DNA of 64,000 nucleotides, taken from contig NC_088958.1 of NCBI RefSeq assembly GCF_010111755.1, positions 868,001-932,000 on the forward strand, in the 5' to 3' direction. Below, one piece after another: positions 1 to 11,004 of this stretch (the first letter of the stretch is position 1; every line of letters begins with the position of its first letter). Made by a program: the position numbers and the translations under genes. Origin of the DNA: Nakaseomyces glabratus. Lineage: Eukaryota > Ascomycota > Saccharomycetes > Saccharomycetales > Saccharomycetaceae. Below the pieces are notes generated by a model that searched no databases, was not told where the DNA came from, and saw only the letters and a program-made list of their open reading frames with translations.

Positions 1-541
1 AGTGGCTCATCTAATACAAGTATAACTGGGAAATAACAACACCCGCCACCATTTTCAATATCCCACTGTGTGGCCTCAGGTAAGATAATTATAGACTTGA
101 GAATATCTCTATATTTAACACATCCTTTGTGATATTTATAATGGGGAGTATATAATCTTGGCTATTTCGCTATATTTGTTTAGTGTCAATTATTGTCAAA
201 CATATCCAGCTAAGAAATGTACGCAGAAGGCGTTCAGGGAAAGGACCCTCGAAAAAGTGGATCTCGGCCAGATCTGATCCAACCTAGATCCGTAAAAAAA
301 AAGAAAGAAAATTTGTGAAGAATGAGTAACAATGGGCGCAGAGAGCGCATATCTCTTGTGAAGAATGAAAACGCATGAATAGAAAGTTCTACATAGGAGA
401 GAGAGCTATTATACTACCCGTTTAATTATCATTTTTTTTTATTGTTACATTTTATATTATAGAAGATAGACGCTTATTGCTTATTGTGAATTCTATAAAA
501 AAGCTCCATTAGAATATTAACTTGTTATCTGTGGATGTACC
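1..541. other. Left-edge intergenic sequence
   Basis: No open frame of useful length starts here and no RNA gene signature was seen. The right end is the 3' flank of the HOT1-like gene, AT-rich with a T-tract near 430. The left part may belong to the flank of a gene outside the window. Confidence 0.6.
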
Positions 542-2518
542 TCATATTCCTATCAGGCTCTGTTGCAGCCAACCGATCGTTCTTCTCTTGATCTCACCAT
601 TCTCATCCCTATACAGTCTCTGCTTCTCTAACATGTCGATCATCTCGTCAGCAGTTTTGCCCTTATCGATACCGTTGAGAATGAATTTGTACAGACGTTT
701 TCTTCTTGAAAATGTCTTTTTGTTTCTCTTTATACGCCATTTATTACCATACTTCTCTTCCAACCCTCTAATGGAAGGGTTACCATCTATACCATTAACG
801 TATTCTTCCCAGATGGTCTTTACACTGGATGGTGCCTTCAGCAACATATAATTTAGATCACTATTTTGGGCATCCTTCTCCTTGTCATCCTTCTTTCTTG
901 GTTCTATAACATTGTTACGGTACTTGTTGATCTTTCTCAATTTTTTCCGTTTCCTCTCACTTGCTGGTTCCTTTGGCTTCCTGCTATAAGGCTGTCTATC
1001 CTCTTCGTTTACCATATCATCCTCTTCATCGTATTCTTCCACTTCATCCTCAGATTCTTCATCAGTCTCATGCGAGTTATCACTGTCATTAGACTCATCA
1101 TCTTCAAGATATTCACTCTTGGTATTATTGACAGGGTGACCTGTACTGGCGTAGACATTAACTGTAGGTTTTCTATCATCATTGATCGAGTGTGAGTCAG
1201 TAAGTGTCGTGTTATACTTGAGATTACCAACTTTGTTCTTATGCTTATTCAACTCTGATTCTTCCTCTTCATCGTCTTCTTGGTACCCGTCTTCATCAAT
1301 GTTATTAATCTTTTGAGGTTGCCCTTGAGACGCACCGCCCAAGATATCCTGCGAAGCCTGATTCCTTATGTGAAGACGATTGTCAGGGTATGTAATTGAA
1401 CCATTATCTAACTGGGGAGCCGAGTGCGACATGACTATGCCATCTCTTTTCTCCACGGGCGACGATGACCCCAACCTCGACAATGTAACGCTATTCGTGT
1501 TGTCCAAGAATTGTGGAAAATTCAAGTTATAATTATTCAATGATCCATGATTTAGACTATGCTGATTTGTAGCGGTCAGATAGGGTGTCTTGAGGGCCTG
1601 TACTGTGTTCACAGGTGACAGTGTTCTGCCATCCGACGCAGTAGTGTTGCTTTGCAATCCATTCAACGATTGTAGTTCGGAGTAAGAGTTCGATGAGCTT
1701 ATGACATTAGAAGGTGTCATCGCATGGTTATTAGGAGTCGCCGAGTTCAAAGAGGTGTCGTAGCCAGGCTGACCCACCTGACCCGTGATATCGAAGGTGA
1801 CATTCAAGTTATTGGACCTACTGCCGCTGTTGCCGTGGTGATGGCCCAGCCTCCTCTTCTTTATACCGTTCGGGTTCAGCGTGAACGTCTTCTTCCTGTT
1901 CAGCGACTTCAATTGTCCACGGGCTTTGCTGGTCTCTATCTGGTTGTAGTATATGGGCCCCATCATGTTTGGGGAGTCGTTGGGCGTTGGGTGCACGAAC
2001 CCGTTCTCGTGCGTGCTCAATTGCACGTTCAGGTTCTCCGCGCCATTGTGCTTCATCTTCCGCAGGTATGAGCTGCTCACATTCGTGATAGAGTTCAGCA
2101 GGTCTGTGACAAACGCGGACTGCGGGTTGTTGCTTGCGAGCGCAGCCACATGCGTCTCCAGCTTGTTCACTTTCGAGGACAACCGCAGGAACGCGTGCGA
2201 GTTGTTCTGCTTCAGGTCCAGGATCATCGAGTTCTGGTCGTTGATCTTGCTGAACACATTGTTGAAATTAGACTCCAACATGGTGAGCCTGCTGGAGATA
2301 TCGTCCAGCTTCGCAAGCACCATCGAGGACGTCGCAGTTACATCGGTTACACTACCAGCGGCCGTGGGAATGGAAGTAGGAGTAGGAGTGGGAGTGGTGG
2401 TAGCATTGGCAGTGGCAGTGCCACTGCCAGTACCATTACCAGTACCATTACCATTGCAAGTTCCAGTTGAAGCATCGCTCTGCTCTTTCGCCAGCTTCGA
2501 ATCGCCAGCATCACTCAT
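542..2518 (-). CDS. HOT1: HOT1-like transcription factor with C-terminal GCR1_C DNA-binding domain
   Basis: This 658-residue protein starts at a true ATG. Its last ~95 residues (about 560-655) form the basic, aromatic-rich GCR1_C domain shared by Gcr1, Msn1 and Hot1, including [25 protein letters not shown] and the terminal [11 protein letters not shown]. The middle is Asn/Ser-rich low complexity with a strongly acidic stretch (about 415-515) that could be an activation region. A short coiled coil at about 70-115 suggests dimerisation. A basic KKRRLG patch near 220 is a plausible nuclear signal. Hot1 in S. cerevisiae (about 719 residues) recruits Hog1 to osmostress genes such as GPD1 and STL1. 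Length and the C-terminal tail favour Hot1 over Msn1 or Gcr1, but this is family-level recognition, and the S. cerevisiae neighbours of HOT1 are not here. The gene is divergent from FLC3 across a 0.9-kb shared promoter. Confidence 0.72.
   Translation of the reverse strand: MSDAGDSKLAKEQSDASTGTCNGNGTGNGTGSGTATANATTTPTPTPTSIPTAAGSVTDVTATSSMVLAKLDDISSRLTMLESNFNNVFSKINDQNSMILDLKQNNSHAFLRLSSKVNKLETHVAALASNNPQSAFVTDLLNSITNVSSSYLRKMKHNGAENLNVQLSTHENGFVHPTPNDSPNMMGPIYYNQIETSKARGQLKSLNRKKTFTLNPNGIKKRRLGHHHGNSGSRSNNLNVTFDITGQVGQPGYDTSLNSATPNNHAMTPSNVISSSNSYSELQSLNGLQSNTTASDGRTLSPVNTVQALKTPYLTATNQHSLNHGSLNNYNLNFPQFLDNTNSVTLSRLGSSSPVEKRDGIVMSHSAPQLDNGSITYPDNRLHIRNQASQDILGGASQGQPQKINNIDEDGYQEDDEEEESELNKHKNKVGNLKYNTTLTDSHSINDDRKPTVNVYASTGHPVNNTKSEYLEDDESNDSDNSHETDEESEDEVEEYDEEDDMVNEEDRQPYSRKPKEPASERKRKKLRKINKYRNNVIEPRKKDDKEKDAQNSDLNYMLLKAPSSVKTIWEEYVNGIDGNPSIRGLEEKYGNKWRIKRNKKTFSRRKRLYKFILNGIDKGKTADEMIDMLEKQRLYRDENGEIKRRTIGWLQQSLIGI
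2375..2464 (-). repeat. In-frame microsatellites in the HOT1-like N terminus
   Basis: Residues 19-48 of the HOT1-like protein are encoded by imperfect hexamers: GGT AAT / GGT ACT units giving Gly-Asn/Gly-Thr repeats, then ACT CCT units giving Pro-Thr repeats. Such tracts change length by slippage, so this stretch is likely to vary between strains without breaking the reading frame. Confidence 0.75.
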
Positions 2519-3060
2519 CTCATCTACTGATCTGGTGGTCTTTTGTTGACTACTATTACTATTAAGAAAATTTTTTGTTATAGGCTTTCAATAGTATTTC
2601 TTTTTTTTTCCCTTCCCTCTTCGCAATAGTATTTGTATGCAGTGGAATGGGTTCCTTTTAATGAATGCAGATCCCCATCGGAAAAACCTAAACTCCGCAG
2701 GAGATATCCCGAAAGGCGAGATGCCGATGCAGCAAGGGTCCATGGAGGAGGCGTGTACCGCCACACGTCGCATATGACAGACGTGGTAAGGTATATCGTA
2801 TATTATTACAATCCCAGAAATCCCGCAATGATACCGTCATATGTGATGAGTTTTTCCCATGGGGAAGAGAGAAATCAGATGAGGAAGTGAGGAAGTGGGG
2901 TGAGGTGAGGGAGCAAAGCCTTGTTCTTGTGCGGGATTATGTCTCGCGTGCAGCTGGACCATTGGATTCCCTGATTGGGATAATTGATTTACAAAATGGA
3001 AGGTTTCTATGCTCCTGGCAGAGGAAGAGGGAAGCGATGCGATTGTGTGGGTTGAGACTT

Positions 3061-3088
3061 GGTACTCTGCGATTGGTACTCTGCGATT
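3061..3088. repeat. Two perfect tandem copies of a 14-bp unit
   Basis: The unit GGTACTCTGCGATT occurs at 3061-3074 and again, identical, at 3075-3088. It lies in the divergent HOT1-like/FLC3 promoter about 350-380 bp upstream of the FLC3 start codon. It is either a recent slippage duplication or a doubled regulatory site. Confidence 0.9.
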
Positions 3089-3092
3089 AGCA

Positions 3093-3130
3093 CTAGAGAC
3101 TAACTAGAGACTAACTAGACTAACTAGAAA
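3093..3130. repeat. CTAGAGACTAA tandem repeat
   Basis: Two perfect 11-bp copies of CTAGAGACTAA (3093-3103, 3104-3114) are followed by a shortened copy CTAGACTAA (3115-3123) and a partial unit (3124-3130). The array directly follows the 14-bp duplication, so the two make a compact repeat cluster in the FLC3 upstream region. Confidence 0.85.
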
Positions 3131-3242
3131 CCCACTTGAGACTAGCAGTAGAGAGACCCGGAAGACTGGGGGAACTCACGATGGAGCTCATCAACGTCAT
3201 TTTAGGAAGTATAAGTGATAAAAAAATGAAATTGATTGATCA

Positions 3243-3268
3243 CCCTTACAAAATGACCCTTATAAAAA
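3243..3268 (+). promoter_or_regulatory. TATA element of FLC3 inside a short direct repeat
   Basis: CCCTTACAAAA (3243-3253) and CCCTTATAAAA (3257-3267) form an imperfect direct repeat. The second copy contains TATAAAAA (3261-3268), about 170 bp upstream of the FLC3 ATG. Three copies of ATTTCAAA follow at 3296, 3310 and 3335. The TATA role is inferred from sequence and distance only. Confidence 0.5.
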
Positions 3269-3437
3269 GATTTGCATAGCATTTCCAGACAATCTATTTC
3301 AAAATATATATTTCAAAGTATACTTAAAAATAATATTTCAAACTATTAACATACTTGAAACAGGTCCGTAACATTTTGAAAACAGTATCCTCAATACTCA
3401 AATAAAAAAATTACAAACAAGAAAACGAGCATTAAAG

Positions 3438-5858
3438 ATGTTGTGGTGTTGGTTATTTATGCTTCTCTTTGGAGAGGCCTTAGCTAAGAGAAGTCTGTAT
3501 GCGACCTCTCTGGTCACTTGTATGGAGAACTCTCAGCTGCAAGCCAACAGTTTCGACGTCAAGTTCAACCCGGATGACAGGTCGTTGTTCTACAACCTGG
3601 ACATGACCACATCCATCAACTCCTATGTCTACGCCTTGATCGATGTCTACGCCTACGGTTTCAAGATCATCACAAAGGAAGTGGACCTGTGTAACATCAA
3701 CTGGAAGCAGTTCTGCCCCGTGCACCCAGGTAACATCCAGATAGAGTCCATCCAGTACATCTCAGAGGAGTACGTCAACGAAATCCCAGGCATTGCGTAC
3801 CACGTCCCTGACATCGATGCTTTCGCTAAGGTGAGGATATACAGCCCCGAAAACCAGTACCTGGCCTGTGTGCAAGTGTTCTTCAGCAACGGTAAAACAG
3901 TGTCTCAGACCGCAATCAAGTGGGTGAGCGCAGTGATCGCTGGTATCGGCCTGCTGCTGTCCGCTACCTTGTCCACTTTCGGTAACTCCAGAGCCGCCTC
4001 CCACATCTCCGCTAACACCATGCTGCTCTTCCTGTACTTCCAGTCCGTCGTGGTCGTCTGCATGCAGCACGTCCATAGGGTGCCACCGATCGCCGCCGCA
4101 TGGACGGAGAACCTGGTGTGGTCAATGGGCCTGATCAGAGTGACGTTCATGCAGAAGATCTTCAGATGGTACGTGCAGTCCACAGGCGGAACCCCTGACT
4201 TGTACCTGACTTCCAAGACACAGAGTGTGCTGACCCAGAGAGCCATCGACTACATCAGATCATCAACCGTCTACAAAAGAGCAGAGGAAGTCCTGTACGG
4301 TAACCAGAACACTATGATTTTCAGAGGCATCAAAAGACTGGGATACCAGATGAAGATCGAACCAACCTCCATTGTGCCCACCGGCTTCACTTTCTTCGTA
4401 TTATGCGGTTACTTACTGGCCGGCGTCATCATCGCCGCTAAGTACGCAATAGAACTGTGCATAAGGGCTGGGTGGATGGACAAGAGGAGGTTCTTCGAGT
4501 TCAGACAAAACTGGCGCTTGATCTTGAAAGGTGCTATCCTGAGATATATCTACATCGGCTTCGTGCAATTGACTATCCTCAGTTTCTGGGAGTTCACACA
4601 ACGTGACTCAGCAGCCGTCATCGTTATTGCGTGCCTGTTCGTCGTGCTGTCCTGCGGCCTGATGCTATGGTCTATCTTCAGAACTTACCATTACGGTCAA
4701 AAATCCATCAGACTCTACAACAACCCTGCCGCTTTACTGTACGGTGATGAATATGTTCTGCACAAGTATGGTTTCTTCTACACAATGTTCAGTGCTAAGT
4801 TCTACTGGTGGAATGGCGTGTTGCTATCTTACCTATTTTTGAAATCCTTGTTTGTTGGCTTTGCACAGGCGTCTGGTAAGACACAGGCCTTGGCTATTTT
4901 CATCTTTGACTTCTTTTACACAATTGCTATCATCAGATATAAACCATACCTGGACAAACCTACAAATGTCATGAACATACTGATATGTGTGGTTACTTCT
5001 ATCAATTCATTCTTGTTCATGTTCTTTTCAGATTTATTCAAGCAAGGCTACCAAGTGTCAGCAGTCATGGGCTGGGTGTTCTTCATCTTGAACGCAGCTT
5101 TCTCCTTAATCCTATTGCTAATGATCTTAACATTCACATTGCTGATGGTATTCTCCAAGAACCCTGATTTGAGATTCAAGCCTGCCAAGGACGACAGAGC
5201 TTCATTCCAAAAGACTGGCTTGTCCAATCCATTCGAAGACTCACCTTACTCTGGCGATAATATGGGCTCACCATCTACCTTCTCATCTGAATCACCTTAC
5301 AATGAAAAGAAGAAGAACAGAAAATACACTGCTGCTGACGAACTACTGGCTCTAGGTAATGTTGCTGAGGATCACGATAACTGGGAAGATCAGATACACA
5401 ACGAGAAGCCAGAAGCGCAAAATGGATTAATGTCACCATTCATGGATGTGAGTGAAGCAGGATTCATGGACAACAGCAGTAACAGCAACACATCTGCATC
5501 TGAAAATGAAAAGAAAGATATGCCTCAAAGGAAAGTTTCATTCCCTGGAAAGATTATGAGAGCGTTGTCATTACGTGGGTACAAGGATAACTACAATGAA
5601 CCAAAGAGTTCTATAAATAAGAAGGCAGTTCTTCCCGATAGGAATGTGGAAGGTACGCTCGATCCATCATCAAATCACGATGGTTTTTATGACGGCGACA
5701 ACGATTTTGAAAGAGAACATACCAATCCTTTTGACTCCGACCCAGAAAATGCTTTCTCTACGCCCGACGCAAACTTGGGAAGATTCGATACCGATGTAGA
5801 AACAGAATCATTTACTTTCTCCTTGAACAGGAACTCAAATAACAATAACATGCAATGA
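3438..5858 (+). CDS. FLC3: FLC-family membrane protein (putative FAD/heme carrier, TRP-like)
   Basis: This 806-residue polytopic membrane protein has an N-terminal signal peptide (about 1-16), a lumenal ML-like domain with paired cysteines (about 20-150), then some nine hydrophobic segments (about 160-600) of the TRP-like Flc/Pkd2 family. The cytosolic tail is Ser/Asn-rich and acidic. Yeast Flc1-3 sit in the ER and cell periphery and are implicated in FAD import into the ER, cell-wall integrity and calcium release. The FLC3 assignment rests on gene order: YGL138C homologue and SEC27 follow, as next to S. cerevisiae FLC3. The tail contains RKVSF near residue 697, which fits a PP1-docking or phosphorylation motif. 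The first ~1.2 kb is GC-rich with C-ending codons, while the 3' half has the AT-rich usage of its neighbours. Confidence 0.88.
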   Translation: MLWCWLFMLLFGEALAKRSLYATSLVTCMENSQLQANSFDVKFNPDDRSLFYNLDMTTSINSYVYALIDVYAYGFKIITKEVDLCNINWKQFCPVHPGNIQIESIQYISEEYVNEIPGIAYHVPDIDAFAKVRIYSPENQYLACVQVFFSNGKTVSQTAIKWVSAVIAGIGLLLSATLSTFGNSRAASHISANTMLLFLYFQSVVVVCMQHVHRVPPIAAAWTENLVWSMGLIRVTFMQKIFRWYVQSTGGTPDLYLTSKTQSVLTQRAIDYIRSSTVYKRAEEVLYGNQNTMIFRGIKRLGYQMKIEPTSIVPTGFTFFVLCGYLLAGVIIAAKYAIELCIRAGWMDKRRFFEFRQNWRLILKGAILRYIYIGFVQLTILSFWEFTQRDSAAVIVIACLFVVLSCGLMLWSIFRTYHYGQKSIRLYNNPAALLYGDEYVLHKYGFFYTMFSAKFYWWNGVLLSYLFLKSLFVGFAQASGKTQALAIFIFDFFYTIAIIRYKPYLDKPTNVMNILICVVTSINSFLFMFFSDLFKQGYQVSAVMGWVFFILNAAFSLILLLMILTFTLLMVFSKNPDLRFKPAKDDRASFQKTGLSNPFEDSPYSGDNMGSPSTFSSESPYNEKKKNRKYTAADELLALGNVAEDHDNWEDQIHNEKPEAQNGLMSPFMDVSEAGFMDNSSNSNTSASENEKKDMPQRKVSFPGKIMRALSLRGYKDNYNEPKSSINKKAVLPDRNVEGTLDPSSNHDGFYDGDNDFEREHTNPFDSDPENAFSTPDANLGRFDTDVETESFTFSLNRNSNNNNMQ

Positions 5859-6320
5859 ATAAGATCGGTGTTAATCGACATATCCAATTGAAGCATATTA
5901 CTATCATAGCATTTTTATATCTCATTTCGCAGTACCTCTACAAAGTCAGCAAATCTCCTTGAATGTGAATTATAGTAACCCACAGATACTATTAGAAAAT
6001 TCCAATTATTTGCACTAAAAGATACCTAGGTGTTAGATATCTCGTGTTTTATCACTAAATGTTTGCATTACAATGTCCTGTTTTAAAATGGTTTTATTTT
6101 TTTATTTTCATTTATTCGTATTATTTTGTTATTCTTTCAGCGCGATTATTTTTTTATTTCTTATCCATTAATGCAAACAAAGCTGGCCTTTTAGTTAATA
6201 TTTACCTCCCCTTTTAGTTTATTTTTTTTATTATATATAGCTGATTTTATCACTACTAATTTTATGCTTAGATTTAGTACTTGCTAAATAGAATGACATA
6301 CATAAATAGAGTTATTACCG
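5859..6320. other. Convergent intergenic spacer FLC3 / YGL138C homologue
   Basis: This is 462 bp of AT-rich sequence between two converging genes, with several T-tracts (around 6100-6240) suited to 3'-end formation on both strands. No open frame, RNA gene or repeat of note was seen. Confidence 0.6.
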
Positions 6321-7361
6321 CTATTTTTCTTTAAAAATCTTGTATAAAGCTCTGTGTGGGGTACTTGCTGCTTGGCCAAGAACATTTATGACTGTATTGA
6401 TAATAACGTCCACAATAATAGGCTTAGTATCAAAATTGCTATAATCCTCAGTAACTGACACTTCATAGAACCACGATCTTATACCATTTTTTAAACCATT
6501 TAGTCCTAATTCGTTTGCTGTAATCAAATTAAATAAGAGCTCTCTTACAGAAAACATTGGTATTGATCCCGTTTTGTTATACTCGAAGGAAGGAAAATTA
6601 TACGTATGGATGTAAGGAACAACTTTATGGACATTCGCGTTAAGAATTTCCTTTACCTTATTATGGGATTTCTTTGAGTACCAATAAGACCAATAACCTC
6701 TTAAATCGTCGGAAACTAATGGTAGCAATGGTATTGTGTTATTTTCATTACACAGTGGCACAGGGTTAGAATGAAGAACAACTAAGTTGCTTGTAGAAGA
6801 ATCAAGTATTTGAATTTTTTGGTTTTTGCTTAAGTTACAATAATACAACCCACCAATAAAACTGCCAGGTAGAAAGAATGAATAGTTCCTTTTTACATAC
6901 TTTTTTCTTCTTGCAAGTTTAAAACAATGATAGTTGTTTATATCGTTAATTGCCGCTGTTCTCAAGGATGACGTTATATTACTCTTCCCATCATAAATAC
7001 ATATAAATTCATTCCAATCAATATCTTCTTGCATGTTTTGCGTAACAGTCCATTGCGATACACCGTCTCTACAGAACGTGACCTTTATAGAGTTATCAAC
7101 CAGTGGCGGCAAAAATTGGAACAGAAAATGTTTATATATTTTAAATCCCGTGTAACCTCCGGAGTTTGATCCAGGTTGCCAGGCCTGGAAATATTGACTT
7201 AGAAATTTTTTGATATTTGGAAACCTTTCATCTTCAATACGTGTAGCGCATACGAGACTAGCTATATCACTTGGCTGTTCATGGTTCATTTGAGGTACTA
7301 TAAAACCGCAGGAAAACTTATTCACTACCAAGATAAAGAGTGTCACTAAATGAAGCATCAT
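6321..7361 (-). CDS. Homologue of uncharacterised YGL138C, secretory-pathway protein
   Basis: This 346-residue protein begins with a hydrophobic signal-peptide-like segment (MMLHLVTLFILVV, about 1-20). It carries several N-glycosylation sequons (NIT, NYS, NLS, NNT, NKT) and about eight cysteines spread along the chain, as expected for a lumenal or secreted protein. There is no obvious later membrane span and no catalytic motif I recognise. Identification rests on position between FLC3 and SEC27, opposite strand, and on length: S. cerevisiae YGL138C is also about 345 residues. No function is established for that protein to my knowledge. An orphan gene with its own conserved place and a signal peptide is a reasonable target for study. 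Confidence 0.75.
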   Translation of the reverse strand: MMLHLVTLFILVVNKFSCGFIVPQMNHEQPSDIASLVCATRIEDERFPNIKKFLSQYFQAWQPGSNSGGYTGFKIYKHFLFQFLPPLVDNSIKVTFCRDGVSQWTVTQNMQEDIDWNEFICIYDGKSNITSSLRTAAINDINNYHCFKLARRKKYVKRNYSFFLPGSFIGGLYYCNLSKNQKIQILDSSTSNLVVLHSNPVPLCNENNTIPLLPLVSDDLRGYWSYWYSKKSHNKVKEILNANVHKVVPYIHTYNFPSFEYNKTGSIPMFSVRELLFNLITANELGLNGLKNGIRSWFYEVSVTEDYSNFDTKPIIVDVIINTVINVLGQAASTPHRALYKIFKEK

Positions 7362-7892
7362 CCTTCTTTATCTATATATACGTTAAAATTCTAATTCAAA
7401 ACATTACTGAATTAATAATTAATATTATTTAAAAATTTAAAATCAAAACGACACAGCCGACTTACATAGTGTAAAATACCAAAAAAAAAGAATGCATAAG
7501 TATATGTGAGCATCATCAATACTTTTATTGTTTTAGAGGCAATGAATACAAAGCCATAATATAATCAAACTATTATCGAAATCCTGCCTAAATTTGCATA
7601 TTCCTCTTTGTATTATGCTAAAGCACAAAAAGAGTATATACAACGTATAACACGATATATAGACTATGGAAAAAACACGAAGCTGATTGTCGACAAGAAC
7701 AAGGAAGCTGATCTTAGGTGCCACTGGTCCCTGTTACAACAACCATTGAATAGTATGTTAAAGCTGGATCGTGAAGTCAATTATACTACCGATTATTTAA
7801 CGCTTTTATTGATAATCACAACGGTAAGCTAGTTTCGTTGAATTCTTCTGAGCTAAGCCGAAAGACCAAGGAAACAATCTGCGACAACAACG
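7362..7892. other. Divergent promoter YGL138C homologue / SEC27
   Basis: This 531-bp spacer sits between divergent genes. Short frames here (for example 7608-7832) have no supporting features. It should hold promoters for both genes. I could not name a specific factor site with confidence. Confidence 0.5.
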
Positions 7893-10800
7893 ATGAAGTT
7901 GGACGTAAAGGTATGTACCCTGTGCACCACTTTAAATTTCCATTGATATTGATACTATTGCTATTTGAAATGATAAAGAAGATGTTATATTACCTAAGAC
8001 TTATTACTGATATTTGCGCATAGTAAGTATGCAATTGCAACCATGGAGAAATCTTTTTGAAGGGAGAAATTGGTTTTAAGTTGTGAGGTCTCATTAAAAA
8101 GCTACGGGACACCACTGTAAAGCAGGCCTGGTATCATTTCGATTATCAATTATAATACCCACTTTTTGTTCTTAAAATACTAACAAATAAAACTCCTTAT
8201 TTTTTGCTGCCAATTATATCAAATTTTTGTCCATACAATGGTATCATCACATTATATATGCACTATTATTTATGATTGACATCAAATTGAGGAAGAGAAA
8301 TCATTTTAATTAGAAGACATTCAGCAAGAGGTCCAATAGGGTCAAGGGTATCGACCTTCACCCATCCGAACCATGGGTCTTAACTACTCTGTACTCTGGT
8401 AGAGTTGAAATCTGGAACTATGAAACACAACAAGAAGTTAGAAGTATTCAAGTTACAGATACCCCTGTAAGAGCTGGTAAATTCATTACAAGAAAGAACT
8501 GGATTGTTGTTGGTAGTGATGACAACAAAGTTAGAGTATTCAACTATAACACTGGTGAAAAGGTGGCTGACTTTGTAGCTCACCCAGACTACATCCGTTC
8601 GATTGCAGTCCACCCATCTAAACCATATATCCTTACTGGTAGTGATGACTTAACAGTTAAGCTTTGGAACTGGGAGAATGACTGGTCTCTGGAACAAACA
8701 TTTAAAGGCCACGAACATTTTGTTATGTGTGTTGCATTCAATCCAAAAGATCCAAACGTTTTTGCATCTGGTTGTTTAGATCATAAAGTTAAAGTCTGGT
8801 CTTTAGGCCAATCAACACCAAACTTTACCTTACACACTGGCCAAGAAAAGGGTGTCAACTATGTCGATTACTACCCATTACCTGATAAGCCTTATATGAT
8901 TACTTCTTCAGATGACACCACAGTTAAGATTTTTGATTACCAAACTAAATCTTGCGTCGCTACTTTGGAAGGTCACATGTCTAATGTTTCATTTGCTGTT
9001 TTCCATCCAACGTTGCCTATCATCATCTCTGGTTCCGAAGACGGTACAGTCAAGCTATGGAACTCATCTACTTATAAACTAGAGAAGACATTGAATCTTG
9101 GTCTAGAAAGAAGTTGGTGTATTGCTACCCACCCAGTTGGCCGCAAGAATTGTATTGCCTCTGGTTTTGACAACGGTTTCACCGTTTTGTCATTGGGTAA
9201 TGATATGCCAACCTTGTCACTGGACCCTGTTGGTAAAATTGTCTGGGCTGGTGGTAAGAACGCCTCAGTTTCGGACATTTTTACTGCGGTAATTAGAGGT
9301 AATGAAGACGTTGAGCAAGATGAGCCATTACCACTCCAAACCAAGGAACTAGGCTCTGTAGATGTTTTCCCTCAAATCTTAAAGCATTCTCCAAATGGTA
9401 GATTTGTAACAGTTGTTGGTGATGGTGAGTTTATTATTTATACTGCTCTAGCATGGAGAAATAAGGCCTTTGGTAAATGTCAAGACTTCGTTTGGGGCCC
9501 TGATTCCAACAGTTATGCTCTGATTGACGAAACTGGTCAAGTAAAATACTTTAAGAATTTCAAGGAGGTCACATCATGGTCTATCCCTGTCTCTTATGGT
9601 GTTGATAAACTATTCTCTGGTGCTTTATTGGGTGCTAAATACGATGGATTCACTTATTTCTTTGACTGGGAAACTGGTAGCTTGGTTAGAAGAATCGATG
9701 TTGACTCTAAAGATGTCATCTGGTCTGACAACGGCGAGCTGTTGATGATCTTGAACAAGGATAGTGAACAAAACGAAGGAAGTAGTGGATATTCCTTGAT
9801 ATTTAACAAGGATATTTACTATGAAGTGAGCCAACAAGGTGAAGTTGATGAGACAGAAGGTGTAGATGAAGCGTTTGATGTGCTACATGAACTTAACGAG
9901 ACTGTCACTTCTGGTAAGTGGGTCGGTGATGTTTTCATTTACACAACATCCTCTAATCGTCTGAACTACTTTGTTGGTGGTAAGGTTCACAACTTAGCAC
10001 ATTATACTAAAGAAATGTACATCCTTGGCTATCTACCTCGTGATAACAAGATCTATTTGGTAGACAAGGAAATCCATGTGTATGGCCATCAATTATCAAT
10101 CGAAGTTCTTGAGTTCCAAACTCTGACTTTGAGAGGTGAACTTCAGGAAGCTATGGAATCGATCTTGCCTAATATTACCGAAAAGGATGCATTAAACAAG
10201 ATTGCTAGATTTTTGGAAGGCCAAGAATACTACGATGAGGCTCTGCAAATTGCTACTGATAAGGACCAGAAGTTCGATCTGGCATTAAAGGTGGGCCAAC
10301 TGGATTATGCTCATAGTGTTCTAACAGAAGATGCTAGTGAACTAAAATGGAGATCCTTAGGTGATGCTGCATTACAGAAGTTCCATTTCAAGTATGCCAT
10401 CGAAGCTTATGAAAAGTCTCATGACTTAGACTCTTTGTTCTTATTATATTCATCATTCAATTTGAAAGATAAATTGTCAGAGTTGGCTGTTCAAGCTGAA
10501 GAACAACAGAAATACAATTTAGCATTTGATGCATACTGGACATTAGGCGATATCAAGAGTATTAAAAACTTACTAATAAAATCAGACAGACTATCTGAAG
10601 CTGCCATTGTATCTTACACATATGGTCTAAATGATGATGAAGTTTTAGATGTTATAAAGCAATGGAGAGAGAAACTAGTACTAGATAAGGGTAACGACAA
10701 GTTAGCTGCCAGAATAGGTGATCTTGATAACAATCTTCCACCTAGAAATATAAATTCTGCTCCCCTTCTAGATCTAGATGAAAAGGAAAATACGGAGAAG

Positions 10801-11004
10801 CCTCAAGAACCAAAGAAAACTAAAAAGAATAAAAATAAGAAAGCAAACAAGGCTGAAAATACCAAGGAGACACCATTTGATGATAAATTAGAGACCAAGC
10901 CTAGTGAAGCAGCTACTAAAGTTGAAATGAAGGAGGAAAAGCCAATAGACACTGTGACAGCTGAAGTAGTGGAAGAAGAAACGGACGAAAAGGAAGACGC
11001 TTAA
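7893..11004 (+). CDS. SEC27: COPI coat beta-prime subunit, two exons (7893-7910 and 8314-11004)
   Basis: Sec27 is the beta'-COP subunit of the COPI coat, which drives Golgi-to-ER retrieval and binds dilysine cargo signals. The long uninterrupted frame begins inside the second WD repeat with a GTG codon, so it lacks the true N terminus. Reading back in frame reaches 8314, and a 6-codon exon (ATG at 7893, encoding MKLDVK) ends exactly at a GTATGT donor. Joined, the protein has 902 residues and starts MKLDVKKTFS, matching the family N terminus. Two seven-bladed WD40 propellers occupy about 1-590 (repeats ending LWNWE, VWSLG, LWNSS), followed by an alpha-solenoid (about 600-800) and a lysine-rich, acidic tail. 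S. cerevisiae SEC27 has an intron in the same place. The gene converges on MRM2. Confidence 0.95.
7911..8313 (+). other. SEC27 spliceosomal intron (403 bp)
   Basis: The donor is GTATGT (7911-7916), the branch site a perfect TACTAAC (8178-8184), and the acceptor TAG (8311-8313). Both exons meet in phase 0. The branch-to-acceptor distance is about 130 nt, long for yeast. GAG and AAG dinucleotide contexts at 8289-8297 are passed over before the preferred TAG. Using the next AG (8316) would delete one conserved lysine. Confidence 0.92.

Noticed and set aside
7608..8023. Small plus-strand frames around the SEC27 first exon
   Set aside because: They are in the wrong frame for SEC27 or read through its intron. 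No protein features.
8563..11004. SEC27 as an 813-residue intronless gene starting at 8563
   Set aside because: The first codon is GTG, the frame stays open upstream to the splice acceptor, and the family N terminus is restored by the exon at 7893-7910.
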